A stretch of DNA of 64,000 nt from Chryseobacterium herbae. GTDB taxonomy: Bacteria; Bacteroidota; Bacteroidia; Flavobacteriales; Weeksellaceae. The DNA is taken from assembly GCF_025154075.1 (NCBI RefSeq), contig NZ_JAOAMU010000001.1:271991-335990 (forward strand), read 5' to 3'. The position numbers and the translations under genes were made by a program. This document shows positions 10,278 to 19,592 of the stretch, one piece after another. The notes below the pieces were generated by a model that was not told the DNA's origin, searched no databases, and saw only the letters and a list, made by a program, of their open reading frames with translations. Position 1 is the first letter of the stretch; the number at the start of each line of letters is the position of its first letter.

Positions 10278-10700
10278 TCAGAAAGAGAATCCAAAGAAGG
10301 TAAAGTAAATTTTTGCGCCGTTCAGAGGACGTGTAGTCAGAAAATCTCTCCATAAGGTTACAATTTCTTTGAAATCCTTTAAAGGTATACTGTTTACATA
10401 GCCCTGACGGTCATAAAAATCTACCAGATGATTACACATGATGATATCATCTACTGTCGCCGTATCGCTTTCAATTTCTAACGCAGGATCTGCCAAAGCT
10501 GCATTAATATCCGGCAGCAATGAATCGTTGATTTGTGATGCTGAGTCCCAACAGATTAAAAAACAGGTTAAACAATAATGATTAGTATCTATAGTTTTAC
10601 TGTTTTTCTTTCCCCGGAATCCTTCCCAGCTCATGGTTTTATTTTCGAACTTCAGCGCATATGTATTGACCATATTCTGATCCATTAGAGGGCGTTTCAA
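10278..10700 (-). CDS. Hypothetical protein
   Basis: A protein of 140 residues from a TTG start that overlaps the upstream stop as TTGA, or 135 residues from the ATG at codon 6. Acidic middle part (DPALEIESDTATVDDI) and an aromatic, hydrophobic C-terminus (IYFTFFGFSF). No signal peptide and no family I recognise. It is translationally coupled to 10697-11335. Small coupled genes of this kind near vgrG/rhs loci are often immunity or orphan immunity genes; this is context only. Confidence 0.55.
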   Translation of the reverse strand: MKRPLMDQNMVNTYALKFENKTMSWEGFRGKKNSKTIDTNHYCLTCFLICWDSASQINDSLLPDINAALADPALEIESDTATVDDIIMCNHLVDFYDRQGYVNSIPLKDFKEIVTLWRDFLTTRPLNGAKIYFTFFGFSF

Positions 10701-11335
10701 TTTTTGAGAGGCATTAGCTCTGCATTTAAATAATAATTAAAATCTGCTGATTTGCGGTTTTGTAAATTCTGAAAATTCTGAGCATCATAATACTCCCAAT
10801 CCTGCTCATCCGAATGATTAGGCGTCATATCTGTTGCACATCTCAATGAACCGTCTTCATGATAAGAAAATTCTATACCCTCATATTTTTCACCATTCTT
10901 ATCTGTATCATACCAGTATTTTTTGGTTCTTTCTTCTATCGGAAGATTAGTTTGATCATCTAAGATCTGTATGCATATATAGTGAGTGGATTCAAGATCT
11001 TCTGCATGATAAACATATTTTGAAATTAAAGGTCCATTACCATTTTTGAGTATATATGATCTATTGGTAACAATAATAAAATCTCCTTCAATAAGTCTTT
11101 CTTTAATTTGAAACTTTTCAGATTGGCTGCAAAGATAATTGAACACCTGTTCCTCGCCTTCATTATCATTAATGAAATATTGAATAAAATCTATCGTGTT
11201 ATTAATGATGTGATGTTCTTCTTTAAATGGAAAATCAGATAAACTGTCAATTAGTTTAATCGTAAATTCTTTTAATTGAGAGGATTCTTCTTCAGTAATT
11301 TTTTCACCTGACAGATGATAATATTTTTTTATCAT
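10697..11335 (-). CDS. Hypothetical protein
   Basis: A 212-residue soluble, acidic protein. It starts with MIKKYYHLSGEKITEEESSQ, has no signal peptide and no membrane span, and carries several Trp/Tyr-rich strands in the second half (KYWYDTDKNGEKYEGIEF, QDWEYYDAQNFQ). I do not recognise a family. It overlaps the following gene by 4 bases, so the two form one unit. The reading frame is long and free of stops in a region where the other frames are poor, which supports it as real. Confidence 0.6.
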   Translation of the reverse strand: MIKKYYHLSGEKITEEESSQLKEFTIKLIDSLSDFPFKEEHHIINNTIDFIQYFINDNEGEEQVFNYLCSQSEKFQIKERLIEGDFIIVTNRSYILKNGNGPLISKYVYHAEDLESTHYICIQILDDQTNLPIEERTKKYWYDTDKNGEKYEGIEFSYHEDGSLRCATDMTPNHSDEQDWEYYDAQNFQNLQNRKSADFNYYLNAELMPLKN

Positions 11336-11387
11336 TTTGCTATTTTAAAAGATAGGTAAGGTTGTGGAATTCTTCATTCGTTATATA

Positions 11388-12152
11388 TCAGCTTTTGAGC
11401 CAGCTTAAACATTCCGTGATCTGTCTTTTGCTGATAAACACATCTGAATTGATTTCAGGGGCAGGCGCCAGTTTCAGTTCTATTTTTTGGCTGGAATGCT
11501 TGATGATTTCAACAATTGCGTTTTTATTGATGATAAACTTACGGTTGATTTTGAAGAACAGCTGTGGATTCAGTTTATGGATCACGTCTTTGATGGTATC
11601 ATCATAAATATAGGTTTGGTGGTCAACAGTCGTGAGAAAAAGGTATTTTCCCGAGGCAAAAAAATAGGCGGTATTCCCTTCATCTATTGATTTCAGTTTG
11701 TTCCCGTCGCGTACCATAAAACGTTTCATCAGTTCAGGGCCTTCTGCCTGGCGTAATGAGGAGATGGATCTGAGGACAGGTTCGGGATCGAAATTAGATC
11801 TGATGGAAATGAATTTTTGCAGTGCTTTATGCAAATCCTCCTCTTCAAAAGGTTTCAAAAGATAATCTATCGTGAAATGCCTGAACACCCTCATGGCATA
11901 TTCGTCAAAAGCGGTTATGAAAATAATGGGCGTGAACAGTTCCACATCTTCAAAGATCTCCAGACTCATCCCATCACCGAGATGAATATCCATAAAGATA
12001 AGATCCGCTGAATGGTTTCCGAAGAAATCTATGGCCTGCTTTTTTGAACGCAGAACCACAGTCTCTGTCAAAGGGACTATGCTTTGTTTATCCAATAGAT
12101 TTTTCAGATAATTAACAGCCAGCAGCTCATCTTCTATAATGGCAATTTTCAT
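11388..12152 (-). CDS. LytTR-family two-component response regulator
   Basis: A response regulator of 254 residues from the ATG at 12150-12152; a longer frame to 12197 would put residues before the conserved MKIAIIEDE start and overlap a terminator-like hairpin. The receiver domain has the acidic pocket Glu7/Asp8, phospho-acceptor Asp55 (DLIFMDIHLGDG) and the YLLKPF lysine. The C-terminal half (about 145-254) is a LytTR DNA-binding domain (FFASGKYLFLTTVDHQTYIY, FFKINRKFIINKNAI). It lies just downstream of susD and is the natural partner of the kinase at 19593-21179, which stands at the other end of the same cluster. Likely target: the direct repeat at 19550-19578. Confidence 0.92.
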   Translation of the reverse strand: MKIAIIEDELLAVNYLKNLLDKQSIVPLTETVVLRSKKQAIDFFGNHSADLIFMDIHLGDGMSLEIFEDVELFTPIIFITAFDEYAMRVFRHFTIDYLLKPFEEEDLHKALQKFISIRSNFDPEPVLRSISSLRQAEGPELMKRFMVRDGNKLKSIDEGNTAYFFASGKYLFLTTVDHQTYIYDDTIKDVIHKLNPQLFFKINRKFIINKNAIVEIIKHSSQKIELKLAPAPEINSDVFISKRQITECLSWLKS

Positions 12153-12166
12153 AACGGTACAAAAGT

Positions 12167-12205
12167 ACAAAAAAACCGCTAAAACTATCCAGTTCAAGCG
12201 GTTTC
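12167..12205 (-). terminator. Hairpin with T-run between susD and the response regulator
   Basis: On the minus strand GAAACCGCT and AGCGGTTTTTTT form a stem with a loop of about 16 bases, followed by a T-run. It sits after the susD stop (12227) and ends only 15 bases before the regulator ATG, so it could limit read-through into the regulator gene. Confidence 0.65.
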
Positions 12206-12226
12206 AGGGGTTGTTATTATGAAATG

Positions 12227-13555
12227 TTATAAAAGAGGATTATTCTTCTTGGCACTCATTGGAAATTCTATAGTGTATCTCACATCATTCTGCTGAAGAA
12301 TATAGTCAGTCCCATTCACTTTATGAGTGATTTTTCTCTGATCTGCTCTTCTTAAATCCATCCAGCGGTGGCCTTCCAGAGCAAATTCTCTGAACCTCTC
12401 CTCCAGTATAAAATTCATGAAATCTGAAGTGTTCATTGGATTGATCTGGCTTTGAACGGTAGCATATCCATCAGGTGTGTATCTGTTCTTTAACACTTTA
12501 AGGAGTGCCTCTTTAGCTTCGGTCAATCTGTTCAGTTTTAATAATGCTTCAGATTGTATAAAATACATCTCTGCTGTTCTGAAAGACACTCTGAAATCTG
12601 TGGTTCCACCTTTGATCACTTTGTATTTGCTACCATTTTTTTCAAAATAAAGACTAAACCTTTTGTCTGTTGTTGTATTATATTTTGAAGTCAGTTCTGT
12701 GGAAGCATAGGATACATTCTGCACGCCGATATTGAATGCATTATCCAAAGCCAAAATAGATTCTACGGAAGCATAATGGTTTGGCGCAGTAGCCGTCGTA
12801 TTTAAATTGCTTAATTCTCCTTTAACGGCAAGCGTTTGCTCAGCATAGTTTAAAGCCTTGTTCCAGTCGCTTTGATAAAGAGCGGTTCTCGCCTGAAATG
12901 CTTTTAAAGCTACCTTTGAGAATCTGTAATTGATTCCTGCCGGCTGCTTCTCCTCTACCATAAGTCCCTCTGCCTTTGCCATATCCGCATTCACCTGATT
13001 ATAAACTTCCTGTACGGAAGAAGGTTTCAATACCTGCTCAAGGTCAATTTCAAGGCTGATCGGCACTCCTCGGTCTGTAGCGGCTGTAGCACTGTTGTAA
13101 GGCTTCCCGTAGAGATTAACCATGTCAAAATATAAGTACGCACGAAGCGCATAAGCTTCTCCAAGGATCTGCTTTTTTTCAGGAGAATCTGCCATGGTTT
13201 TGCTTCCTTCGTTGATGATCTGATTCAGATAAAAATTCACTGAATAAAAGGTCACCCATGGAAACTCGGCTGTTGCCTGGTCATTATTTGAATCTTTCCA
13301 CATCGCAATTTCGCGGTAGACATTAAATTCATTCAGACTTTCATCTACAGTCAGCTCATCTGTTCGCAGAGCGGTTAAAGATTTATGCACAGGATATTGG
13401 GAATAAGCTGATGTAAGTACTTTACGGTAATCCTCTACGCTCATCGGGATAATTTTCCCTTCAGGCTGAATATCTAAAAAACGGTCACATCCGATACTGG
13501 AAAAGCTTAAGGCTGCGATCGCAATGAATGTTGTAATTTTTCTCATTTTTTTCAA
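12227..13555 (-). CDS. SusD/RagB-family outer-membrane lipoprotein
   Basis: A SusD-like protein of 442 residues with a signal peptide and lipobox (SSIGCDRFLDIQPEG; Cys at about residue 23), followed by the typical FLDIQPEGKI start of mature SusD/RagB proteins. TPR-like helices with EAYALRAYLYFDMVNLYGKPY and the C-terminal EERFREFALEGHRWMDLRR motif are diagnostic. It forms the lid of a SusC transporter and binds the substrate at the cell surface. It follows susC by 3 bases. The association with a metalloprotease rather than glycosidases suggests uptake of peptides or protein fragments; the substrate is inferred, not shown. Confidence 0.95.
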   Translation of the reverse strand: MKKMRKITTFIAIAALSFSSIGCDRFLDIQPEGKIIPMSVEDYRKVLTSAYSQYPVHKSLTALRTDELTVDESLNEFNVYREIAMWKDSNNDQATAEFPWVTFYSVNFYLNQIINEGSKTMADSPEKKQILGEAYALRAYLYFDMVNLYGKPYNSATAATDRGVPISLEIDLEQVLKPSSVQEVYNQVNADMAKAEGLMVEEKQPAGINYRFSKVALKAFQARTALYQSDWNKALNYAEQTLAVKGELSNLNTTATAPNHYASVESILALDNAFNIGVQNVSYASTELTSKYNTTTDKRFSLYFEKNGSKYKVIKGGTTDFRVSFRTAEMYFIQSEALLKLNRLTEAKEALLKVLKNRYTPDGYATVQSQINPMNTSDFMNFILEERFREFALEGHRWMDLRRADQRKITHKVNGTDYILQQNDVRYTIEFPMSAKKNNPLL

Positions 13556-13558
13556 GTT

Positions 13559-16500
13559 TTAAAAAGAAACATTAAATCCTACTGTCACGGATTTGGTAAT
13601 CGGCTGTGCATAGATGTTACCATAGGTTTCCGGATCAAAATATCCTTTGTACCCGTTACTAAACACAAAAAGGTTACGTCCTTCCACACTCAGTCTCAGA
13701 CTGCTGATTCCCATGGGGCTGGTAAATTCTTTAGGCAGCGTATACCCTAAACGGATGCTGCTGATTCTTACATAGCTGATCTCCTTTGCCCATACATCAA
13801 GTAAGCTGTAGGCATTGGAACGGTTATCGGCAAACCATTTATTGGCCATCCATCCCGGATTGTTTTCCATATTGGGACTGGTGATCCCAGGAAGTGTTGC
13901 TCCGGCTTCGTAGATATCTTTGGTATAATTTCTCCCTCTGTCCAGATCCATTCCACGGTAAGAAGGAGTTCTCATTACCGTCTGCTTTAAATTAAAAGCT
14001 GCGGAAACCGTCAGATCAAAACTGTGTATTTTGAATGTGTTGATAATACCTCCGGTAAATTTTGGATCTCTGTCTCCTACATATGTGAACAGGTTCCTAA
14101 GCTCCTCGTTGGAAAGCTTCGTATCCACAAGCTGGCCAGGAAGGAAGTCTGCGTACACATCGTATAATTTGAAGAAATCTTCGGCTTTTACTTTTTCATT
14201 TCCTTTCCAGAACATCGGATTTCCGTTTTCATCCATTCCGGCTGTTTTTAGAGCAAATACAGCATTTACAGGAAGACCTTCTCTTGAGGGAAGCAAGGCA
14301 TTGTTACGAGGCTGCTCGCTCAGTACTTTACTCTTGTTGTGCGCGAAGTTGATGGTCGTATTCCATTTGAAATTCTCCTTATCGATATTTCTTGTCGATA
14401 GCGCCAGTTCGAAACCTTTGTTGGTCAAGCTTCCCCAGTTCATCATCGTATATTCAAACCCGGTTTCGAGTGGCGTTTCTTTCATACTGATCATATCCGT
14501 TCCTTTTCTGCTGTAGATATCTGCGGTAAGGTTCACACGGTTCTTCAGCATTCCCATATCAAGACCAAAGTTGACGTTGGTTGTTTTTTCCCAACGAAGT
14601 TTATCGTTTGGAGGGCTGAGTACGTTAATCATATTCTCTTTACCTCCCGGAAGAATAGTGGTCTCCTTGTATTCACCGATAAAGAATGGTGACGTATTAC
14701 GGTCTATATTCCCCTGCAGACCATAAGAAGCTCTTAATCTAAGGTTAGAAACAGCCGTCAGGTCCTTCATAAAGTTTTCTTTCGTTACCAGCCATGAACC
14801 TGATACGGCCCATATCGGCAGGTATTTATATTTTTTATTGACCCCGAATAAATTGGTTCCGTCATATCTTACACTTCCGAAGAAAGTATATTTCTGATCG
14901 AAAGTATAGGAAGCCGTCGCGAACATAGAAGCATAGGCGTTTTCAACAGGTGCCATTTCACGGTAGGTTTCGTATTTCTTATCTCCTGCAAAATTTGAAC
15001 TTGGGAAAACGATAGGTGTCCCGGTTCTTGTCGTGCTGTTATACCCGAAAGCTCTGGTCAGTGTTGTATTGTCATTCGTTCTGCGAATTTCTGTTCCGGC
15101 CATCAAATCAATTTCATGTTTTGAATTGATTTTTGTGCTGTAGGCTGCCTGTAATTTCCAGTTGTACTGGAAAAATTCATTATCCCAGTTTTGTTTTACC
15201 CCTCCGTCGGGAAGGAAATAGCGGAATCCTCCATCTTTATAATAGCGCGTTCCCTCTTTCATTTTTCGGGTAGAGTACGTATTTTCAGCAGCAAATTTTT
15301 CTGTTTTGTTGCTGTCATACTGCATTCCGAACTGAGATGTAATCTTCAGGTCTTTGGTAATTTTATATTCTAAATCCAATATCCCTTTCAATGAACGGTT
15401 CTTTAGGGTATAGTTTGTATTTTCCCGTTCTTCCAGAAAGTTGAAAGGTACATAGGCATCTCTCAAACCATCGATATCCTGATCATATCTGTAGGATCCG
15501 TCTGCATTGTACGGGCTCAGGTAAGGATTGGCGTTTCTTGAATAATTGATAGGGTTGATAGAAGCATCAGCATCTGTTACAAACGATGTACGTTCGCTGC
15601 TGGTCCCGAAAATAGAGATCCCTGCGTTTAATTTATCGCTTAGTTTATAATTGTTTTTTAACGTCAGGTTATAACGTTCGAAACCTGTCCCGATCGTTGT
15701 TCCCTGCTCGTCATAATATCCTAAAGAGAAATAATAATCTGAACGGTCGCTCCCCCCGGAAACACTTAATCCGTACTGCTTATTGATAGCATTTCTGTAC
15801 AATAATTTCCCCCAGTCTGTGGTATTGCTTCTTAAACCATCCAATTGCTGACGGGTCATTGAATTCAATGCGCCCAAACCTCCGCTTCTATAAGCATCAA
15901 GCTGTCCGTTTTTCGTTAGAATTCTCATCACTTCCCCTTTGTCGGCACGGTAGGTTAAATCTGCACGGCTCGCAAGCATTAATTCCAAATCCACTTTTTC
16001 AGAAGCATTCAGAAGGTTAAGCTTATCAAAATCCGGACGGGAGGTTACAAAAGTATCCGCTGAGAAATTAATTCTCATACTTCCTCTTTTCCCTTTTTTG
16101 GTGGTAATAGAGATCACCCCGTTTGCCGCTCTCGCTCCATAAATAGCAGTAGCTGCAGCATCTTTTAAAATGGTGATATCCTCTATATCATTAGGGTTTA
16201 AACCTGCAATAGAAAAATTCTGAAGCTGGTCTATATTGTCTTTATCGCTGAAGTTGGGAATATCATTTCCTTCTAAAGGAAGACCATCCACTACCCAAAG
16301 CGGATCCTGCGGACCTGAAAGAGAAGCCGTCCCTCTGATTCTGATTTTTGCAGGACTTCCGGGAGCTCCGGTTTCAGGAGTCACCACTACACCGGCGATC
16401 TGTCCTGCCATCATCTGGTCTACACTGGCAACACCGGCCTGGTTGATATTATCCATCTTCACCGTAGTAACGGCTGAAGTCTGCTTGCGTTTTTCAATTT

Positions 16501-16888
16501 TCTGATATCCGGTAATGATAACCTCCTGGATTTTATTTTTGTCTGAAACCTCAGGAATCAGTCTTACCGTATAATTGGTCTGCCCTTCACTGATCTGAAT
16601 TACTCTGGACTCATAGCCCGGATAACTCACCAGTACAGCCTTGGTGTCTGCAGGAATTTCCAGGATAAACTTTCCGTTACTGTCGGTTACTGTTCCTACA
16701 GATACGCTTTCAATAATGCCTACCAGATCAGTTTTTGTAGAAACGGACTGGGTTTCTATCTTCACAGAAGCCCCGGAAATCACTGTTGTTGTATTTCCGT
16801 CTTCTATTTTTCCGGTAATGGTCTTCTTTTCCTGGGCCAATGCAACCTGAGCCGCCAAAAGAGGTAAAAGTATTAGAGTTTTTTTCAT
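13559..16888 (-). CDS. SusC/RagA-family TonB-linked outer-membrane transporter
   Basis: A 1,109-residue SusC-type protein. Signal peptide (ending AQVALAQ), carboxypeptidase-regulatory-like domain (about 23-110), TonB box region EVIITGYQK (about 122-130), plug domain with IRIRGTASLSGPQDPLWVVD and the SusC signature DITILKDAAATAIYGARAAN, then a beta barrel ending in TVGFNVSF with terminal Phe. It forms a complex with the SusD protein encoded 3 bases downstream and imports large ligands with TonB energy. The insert of about 20 residues within the first domain (TQSVSTKTDLVGIIESVSVG) looks like a local duplication. Transcribed from the promoter in front of the metalloprotease gene 6 bases upstream. 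Confidence 0.95.
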   Translation of the reverse strand: MKKTLILLPLLAAQVALAQEKKTITGKIEDGNTTTVISGASVKIETQSVSTKTDLVGIIESVSVGTVTDSNGKFILEIPADTKAVLVSYPGYESRVIQISEGQTNYTVRLIPEVSDKNKIQEVIITGYQKIEKRKQTSAVTTVKMDNINQAGVASVDQMMAGQIAGVVVTPETGAPGSPAKIRIRGTASLSGPQDPLWVVDGLPLEGNDIPNFSDKDNIDQLQNFSIAGLNPNDIEDITILKDAAATAIYGARAANGVISITTKKGKRGSMRINFSADTFVTSRPDFDKLNLLNASEKVDLELMLASRADLTYRADKGEVMRILTKNGQLDAYRSGGLGALNSMTRQQLDGLRSNTTDWGKLLYRNAINKQYGLSVSGGSDRSDYYFSLGYYDEQGTTIGTGFERYNLTLKNNYKLSDKLNAGISIFGTSSERTSFVTDADASINPINYSRNANPYLSPYNADGSYRYDQDIDGLRDAYVPFNFLEERENTNYTLKNRSLKGILDLEYKITKDLKITSQFGMQYDSNKTEKFAAENTYSTRKMKEGTRYYKDGGFRYFLPDGGVKQNWDNEFFQYNWKLQAAYSTKINSKHEIDLMAGTEIRRTNDNTTLTRAFGYNSTTRTGTPIVFPSSNFAGDKKYETYREMAPVENAYASMFATASYTFDQKYTFFGSVRYDGTNLFGVNKKYKYLPIWAVSGSWLVTKENFMKDLTAVSNLRLRASYGLQGNIDRNTSPFFIGEYKETTILPGGKENMINVLSPPNDKLRWEKTTNVNFGLDMGMLKNRVNLTADIYSRKGTDMISMKETPLETGFEYTMMNWGSLTNKGFELALSTRNIDKENFKWNTTINFAHNKSKVLSEQPRNNALLPSREGLPVNAVFALKTAGMDENGNPMFWKGNEKVKAEDFFKLYDVYADFLPGQLVDTKLSNEELRNLFTYVGDRDPKFTGGIINTFKIHSFDLTVSAAFNLKQTVMRTPSYRGMDLDRGRNYTKDIYEAGATLPGITSPNMENNPGWMANKWFADNRSNAYSLLDVWAKEISYVRISSIRLGYTLPKEFTSPMGISSLRLSVEGRNLFVFSNGYKGYFDPETYGNIYAQPITKSVTVGFNVSF

Positions 16889-16894
16889 AGCTGA

Positions 16895-19477
16895 TTATTT
16901 ATTTAAAGCCTCTTTTATTCGGATGATCAAGTCTGCATAATGAGCCCTGGAAGCTTCATCTCCTTTATTCTTACTTTTATTTAATAAGTTCAATATTTTC
17001 TGTAGTTCCGCCCTTTTATAGGTAGTGACTTCAGATACTCGTTTCATTGATGAGTAGTTGATATTCCTCAAACCGTGGTCTTCTTCATGGAAATTACAGA
17101 TCATCGGGATGTTCAGTGTGTTTTCTACCTTTAAGGCTTTCACTGCCGTTTTTTCAAATAATTTATTCACGGAAACAATCAAAGCATCTACATAGTTTTT
17201 CTGCGTCATCTTTTCAAGAATTGTCAGGCTTCCTTTTTTGTTGAAGACTGATCCACGAAGCTGGTCGAATAAATCTTCCACTGTGTAGATTTCTTCCTTT
17301 GAACCTGAAACTTCATTTTTCAACTGGTTTTCTATCATTCTCAGAAGTCTGTCATCCATCAGCAGGGAATAAATATTGGCATACTGCATTCCTCTTGCTA
17401 AGGTGTACGGAGTCTGCTCAAATGGTCCCATCGGGGAGTTTTTCACAGAATACGTTTTCTCCGTAATCGGGTTAAAGAATAACCATTCCGGAAGATTGAT
17501 TGAGTTTTTAACCAAATAATCCACTGCTCTTTTCTGAATGTCAGCAGGTACCGCTTCATAGGCTTTTTTCTTGCTGCCGAAAACTGTATTATCCAGATAA
17601 ATTCCTCCTACATTCGCCATCACATGACCTGTGTACAGATCCCACTGCCCGATAGCGCCCATATACAGTTTTCCTGCATCTGTGTACGTTTTTCCGTCTT
17701 CATACGTCCACTTCAGAAGGTTGTCTGCAACGATTCTTAAGTTTTTCATTCCGTATTCACTGGCCTTCATTGCATCATCTCCCAAATCTTCAGACTGCGA
17801 ACGCGGATCGATGGTTTCCAGATAGCTCTGCTGCTCGCCATAGAAGTACAATGGATCATTTTCATGCTTTTCTATTAAATCTCTCAGCGCCTTTTTCTCT
17901 GCTGCTGCATCAGGATACCAACGATAACCCCATTCAATAGCATGTTTATCGTAAATCCCGATCTTCGGAGTGATCGCGGTTACTCCATCTTCAGGCTGCG
18001 CTACATAGTTGTATCGTGCATAGTCCATAATGGAAGGTGCAGTGCCACCCATTTTATCTGTAAACTCTTTCGAACGGAGAGATTCTACCGGAAAAGCAAA
18101 GGAAGATCCCATATTGTGCTTCAGTCCGAAGGTATGTCCCACTTCATGTGACGATACAAAACGGATAGCTTCGCCCATATGCTCATCGCTGAATACATTT
18201 CCGCGTGCTTTTTCATCTATCGGTCCGGTCTGAATTCTCATCCATTCCTGAAGAGAAGTCATCACATTGTGCCACCAGATGATATCCGATTCAATGATTT
18301 CACCACTTCTCGGGTCTACTACGGAAGGTCCCATCGCATTTGATTTTGGTGAAGCCACGTACGTAATCACCGAATATCTTACATCATCAATATCAAAGTC
18401 TTTATCGTTTTCATCCGGCATTTTTGCAATCACTGCATTTTTAAAGCCTGCCTTTTCAAAAGCGACCTGCCAGTCGAAAACACCTGCAATAATTTTCTCA
18501 CGCCACTGGATAGGTGTTGCAGGGTCTATATAATAAATAATCGGTTTTTTGGGTTCTACCAGCTCGCCTCTTACATACTTTTCTTTATCTTCATCTTTAG
18601 GTTCCAAACGCCATCTGGTGATGAACAGCTTTTCATCCATTTTCTGCTGACGGTCGTTGAATGCCCAATGTTTTTCACTGAAAAATCCAACTCTTGCATC
18701 TCCAATTCTCGGCTGCATCGGTTCTTTGGAAAGCAATACCAGATTCGTGGTTACTCCAAGGGTTACCGGCAGATCTACTCCACCTTCATTCACGGATGTC
18801 GTCAGCTGAGATTTAACGACCAGGTTCTGAGGAAAGGTTTTTACGCCTTCGATGTAGGAAAGGTTGGACTTTACAGATCCTCCAAGCCCTACATTGGCCA
18901 AAACATCATTAAAGCTTTTCTGATTTCCGTCAAAAATCTTATTCACTTTAATGGCTACAGACGTAGAATCACTGTTCTGCGCTTCAATATCAAAAACCTC
19001 AATCACAGATTCTGAAAAGTTGTCTTTTACAGATTTTGTGATCACATCGTTTTTAGGTGATGATACCTGTGGCACCACTGTTTTCACCCACACCTTTTTG
19101 GCTACTGCATCGCGGTGGAAGGAAATTACTTTGTTTTCGTAGTTCATTCCTTTGTTCAGGCCGGCTTCATTCACCTGCATCGGTACCTGAGACAGTTTAT
19201 TGACCACTAAAAACTGACGTCCCATTAAACTGTCCGGGATTTCAAAATATACATCGGTCTTCACCTGGATGGTATTAAAAAGGCCTTTTTTATACGTTCC
19301 TTTTTTAATCAGATCATCAATTTTCTTTGCTTTTTTTGATGAAGTATCTGTTTTCTCCGATTTTTCTTTATCTGTTTTTAATGTGTCTTTTTTCTGTGCC
19401 AGTACTGCCGGTGAGGCTAACGTGAGCCCTAAGTACAATGCAAGTCTGTAGTTCTTCATTACCATAGTCCGATTCAT
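16895..19477 (-). CDS. Zinc-dependent metalloprotease of the DUF5117/DUF5118/DUF4953 type
   Basis: An 860-residue exported protein with signal peptide (SPAVLAQ) and a Lys-rich linker. The order of regions fits the Bacteroidota family with DUF5118, DUF5117 and a metzincin-like DUF4953 domain. The zinc motif HEVGHTFGLKH starts at His444 and has the full HExxHxxGxxH form; Glu445 would be the catalytic base. It lies first in the operon and is followed by susC after 6 bases and susD. Probably periplasmic or surface-exposed, cutting proteins whose fragments are then imported by the SusCD pair. The family's substrates are mostly unknown. Confidence 0.93.
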   Translation of the reverse strand: MNRTMVMKNYRLALYLGLTLASPAVLAQKKDTLKTDKEKSEKTDTSSKKAKKIDDLIKKGTYKKGLFNTIQVKTDVYFEIPDSLMGRQFLVVNKLSQVPMQVNEAGLNKGMNYENKVISFHRDAVAKKVWVKTVVPQVSSPKNDVITKSVKDNFSESVIEVFDIEAQNSDSTSVAIKVNKIFDGNQKSFNDVLANVGLGGSVKSNLSYIEGVKTFPQNLVVKSQLTTSVNEGGVDLPVTLGVTTNLVLLSKEPMQPRIGDARVGFFSEKHWAFNDRQQKMDEKLFITRWRLEPKDEDKEKYVRGELVEPKKPIIYYIDPATPIQWREKIIAGVFDWQVAFEKAGFKNAVIAKMPDENDKDFDIDDVRYSVITYVASPKSNAMGPSVVDPRSGEIIESDIIWWHNVMTSLQEWMRIQTGPIDEKARGNVFSDEHMGEAIRFVSSHEVGHTFGLKHNMGSSFAFPVESLRSKEFTDKMGGTAPSIMDYARYNYVAQPEDGVTAITPKIGIYDKHAIEWGYRWYPDAAAEKKALRDLIEKHENDPLYFYGEQQSYLETIDPRSQSEDLGDDAMKASEYGMKNLRIVADNLLKWTYEDGKTYTDAGKLYMGAIGQWDLYTGHVMANVGGIYLDNTVFGSKKKAYEAVPADIQKRAVDYLVKNSINLPEWLFFNPITEKTYSVKNSPMGPFEQTPYTLARGMQYANIYSLLMDDRLLRMIENQLKNEVSGSKEEIYTVEDLFDQLRGSVFNKKGSLTILEKMTQKNYVDALIVSVNKLFEKTAVKALKVENTLNIPMICNFHEEDHGLRNINYSSMKRVSEVTTYKRAELQKILNLLNKSKNKGDEASRAHYADLIIRIKEALNK

Positions 19478-19512
19478 TCCAAATTATTATTAGATATCTC
19501 AGTTTCAGCTCG

Positions 19513-19541
19513 CAAAACTATACGTAAAGAAATAATATCAA
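19513..19541 (-). promoter_or_regulatory. Promoter of the metalloprotease-susC-susD operon
   Basis: Read on the minus strand, TTG at 19539-19541 is followed after 18 bases by TAGTTTTG at 19513-19520, matching the Bacteroidota consensus (TTG, N18-20, TAnnTTTG). It is about 35 bases before the protease ATG and immediately downstream of the direct repeat at 19550-19578. Confidence 0.7.
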
Positions 19542-19546
19542 CAGCT

Positions 19547-19578
19547 TTAGGGAGTGAGAGGCAGTATTTCGGGAGTGA
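19547..19578 (-). promoter_or_regulatory. Candidate LytTR operator, two direct repeats with 21-bp period
   Basis: On the plus strand TTTAGGGAGTGA (19546-19557) and TTTCGGGAGTGA (19567-19578) repeat with 11 of 12 identical bases and a 21-bp period, two helical turns. LytTR regulators bind paired direct repeats with about this spacing. The proximal copy is 8 bases upstream of the -33 element, an activator position. The gene for a LytTR regulator is in the same cluster. Confidence 0.6.
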
Positions 19579-19592
19579 ATGGATTTCATTTT

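Noticed and set aside
12153..12197. Upstream start for the LytTR regulator
   Set aside because: It would add hydrophobic residues before the receiver domain and lie within the terminator hairpin; the ATG at 12152 gives the standard start.
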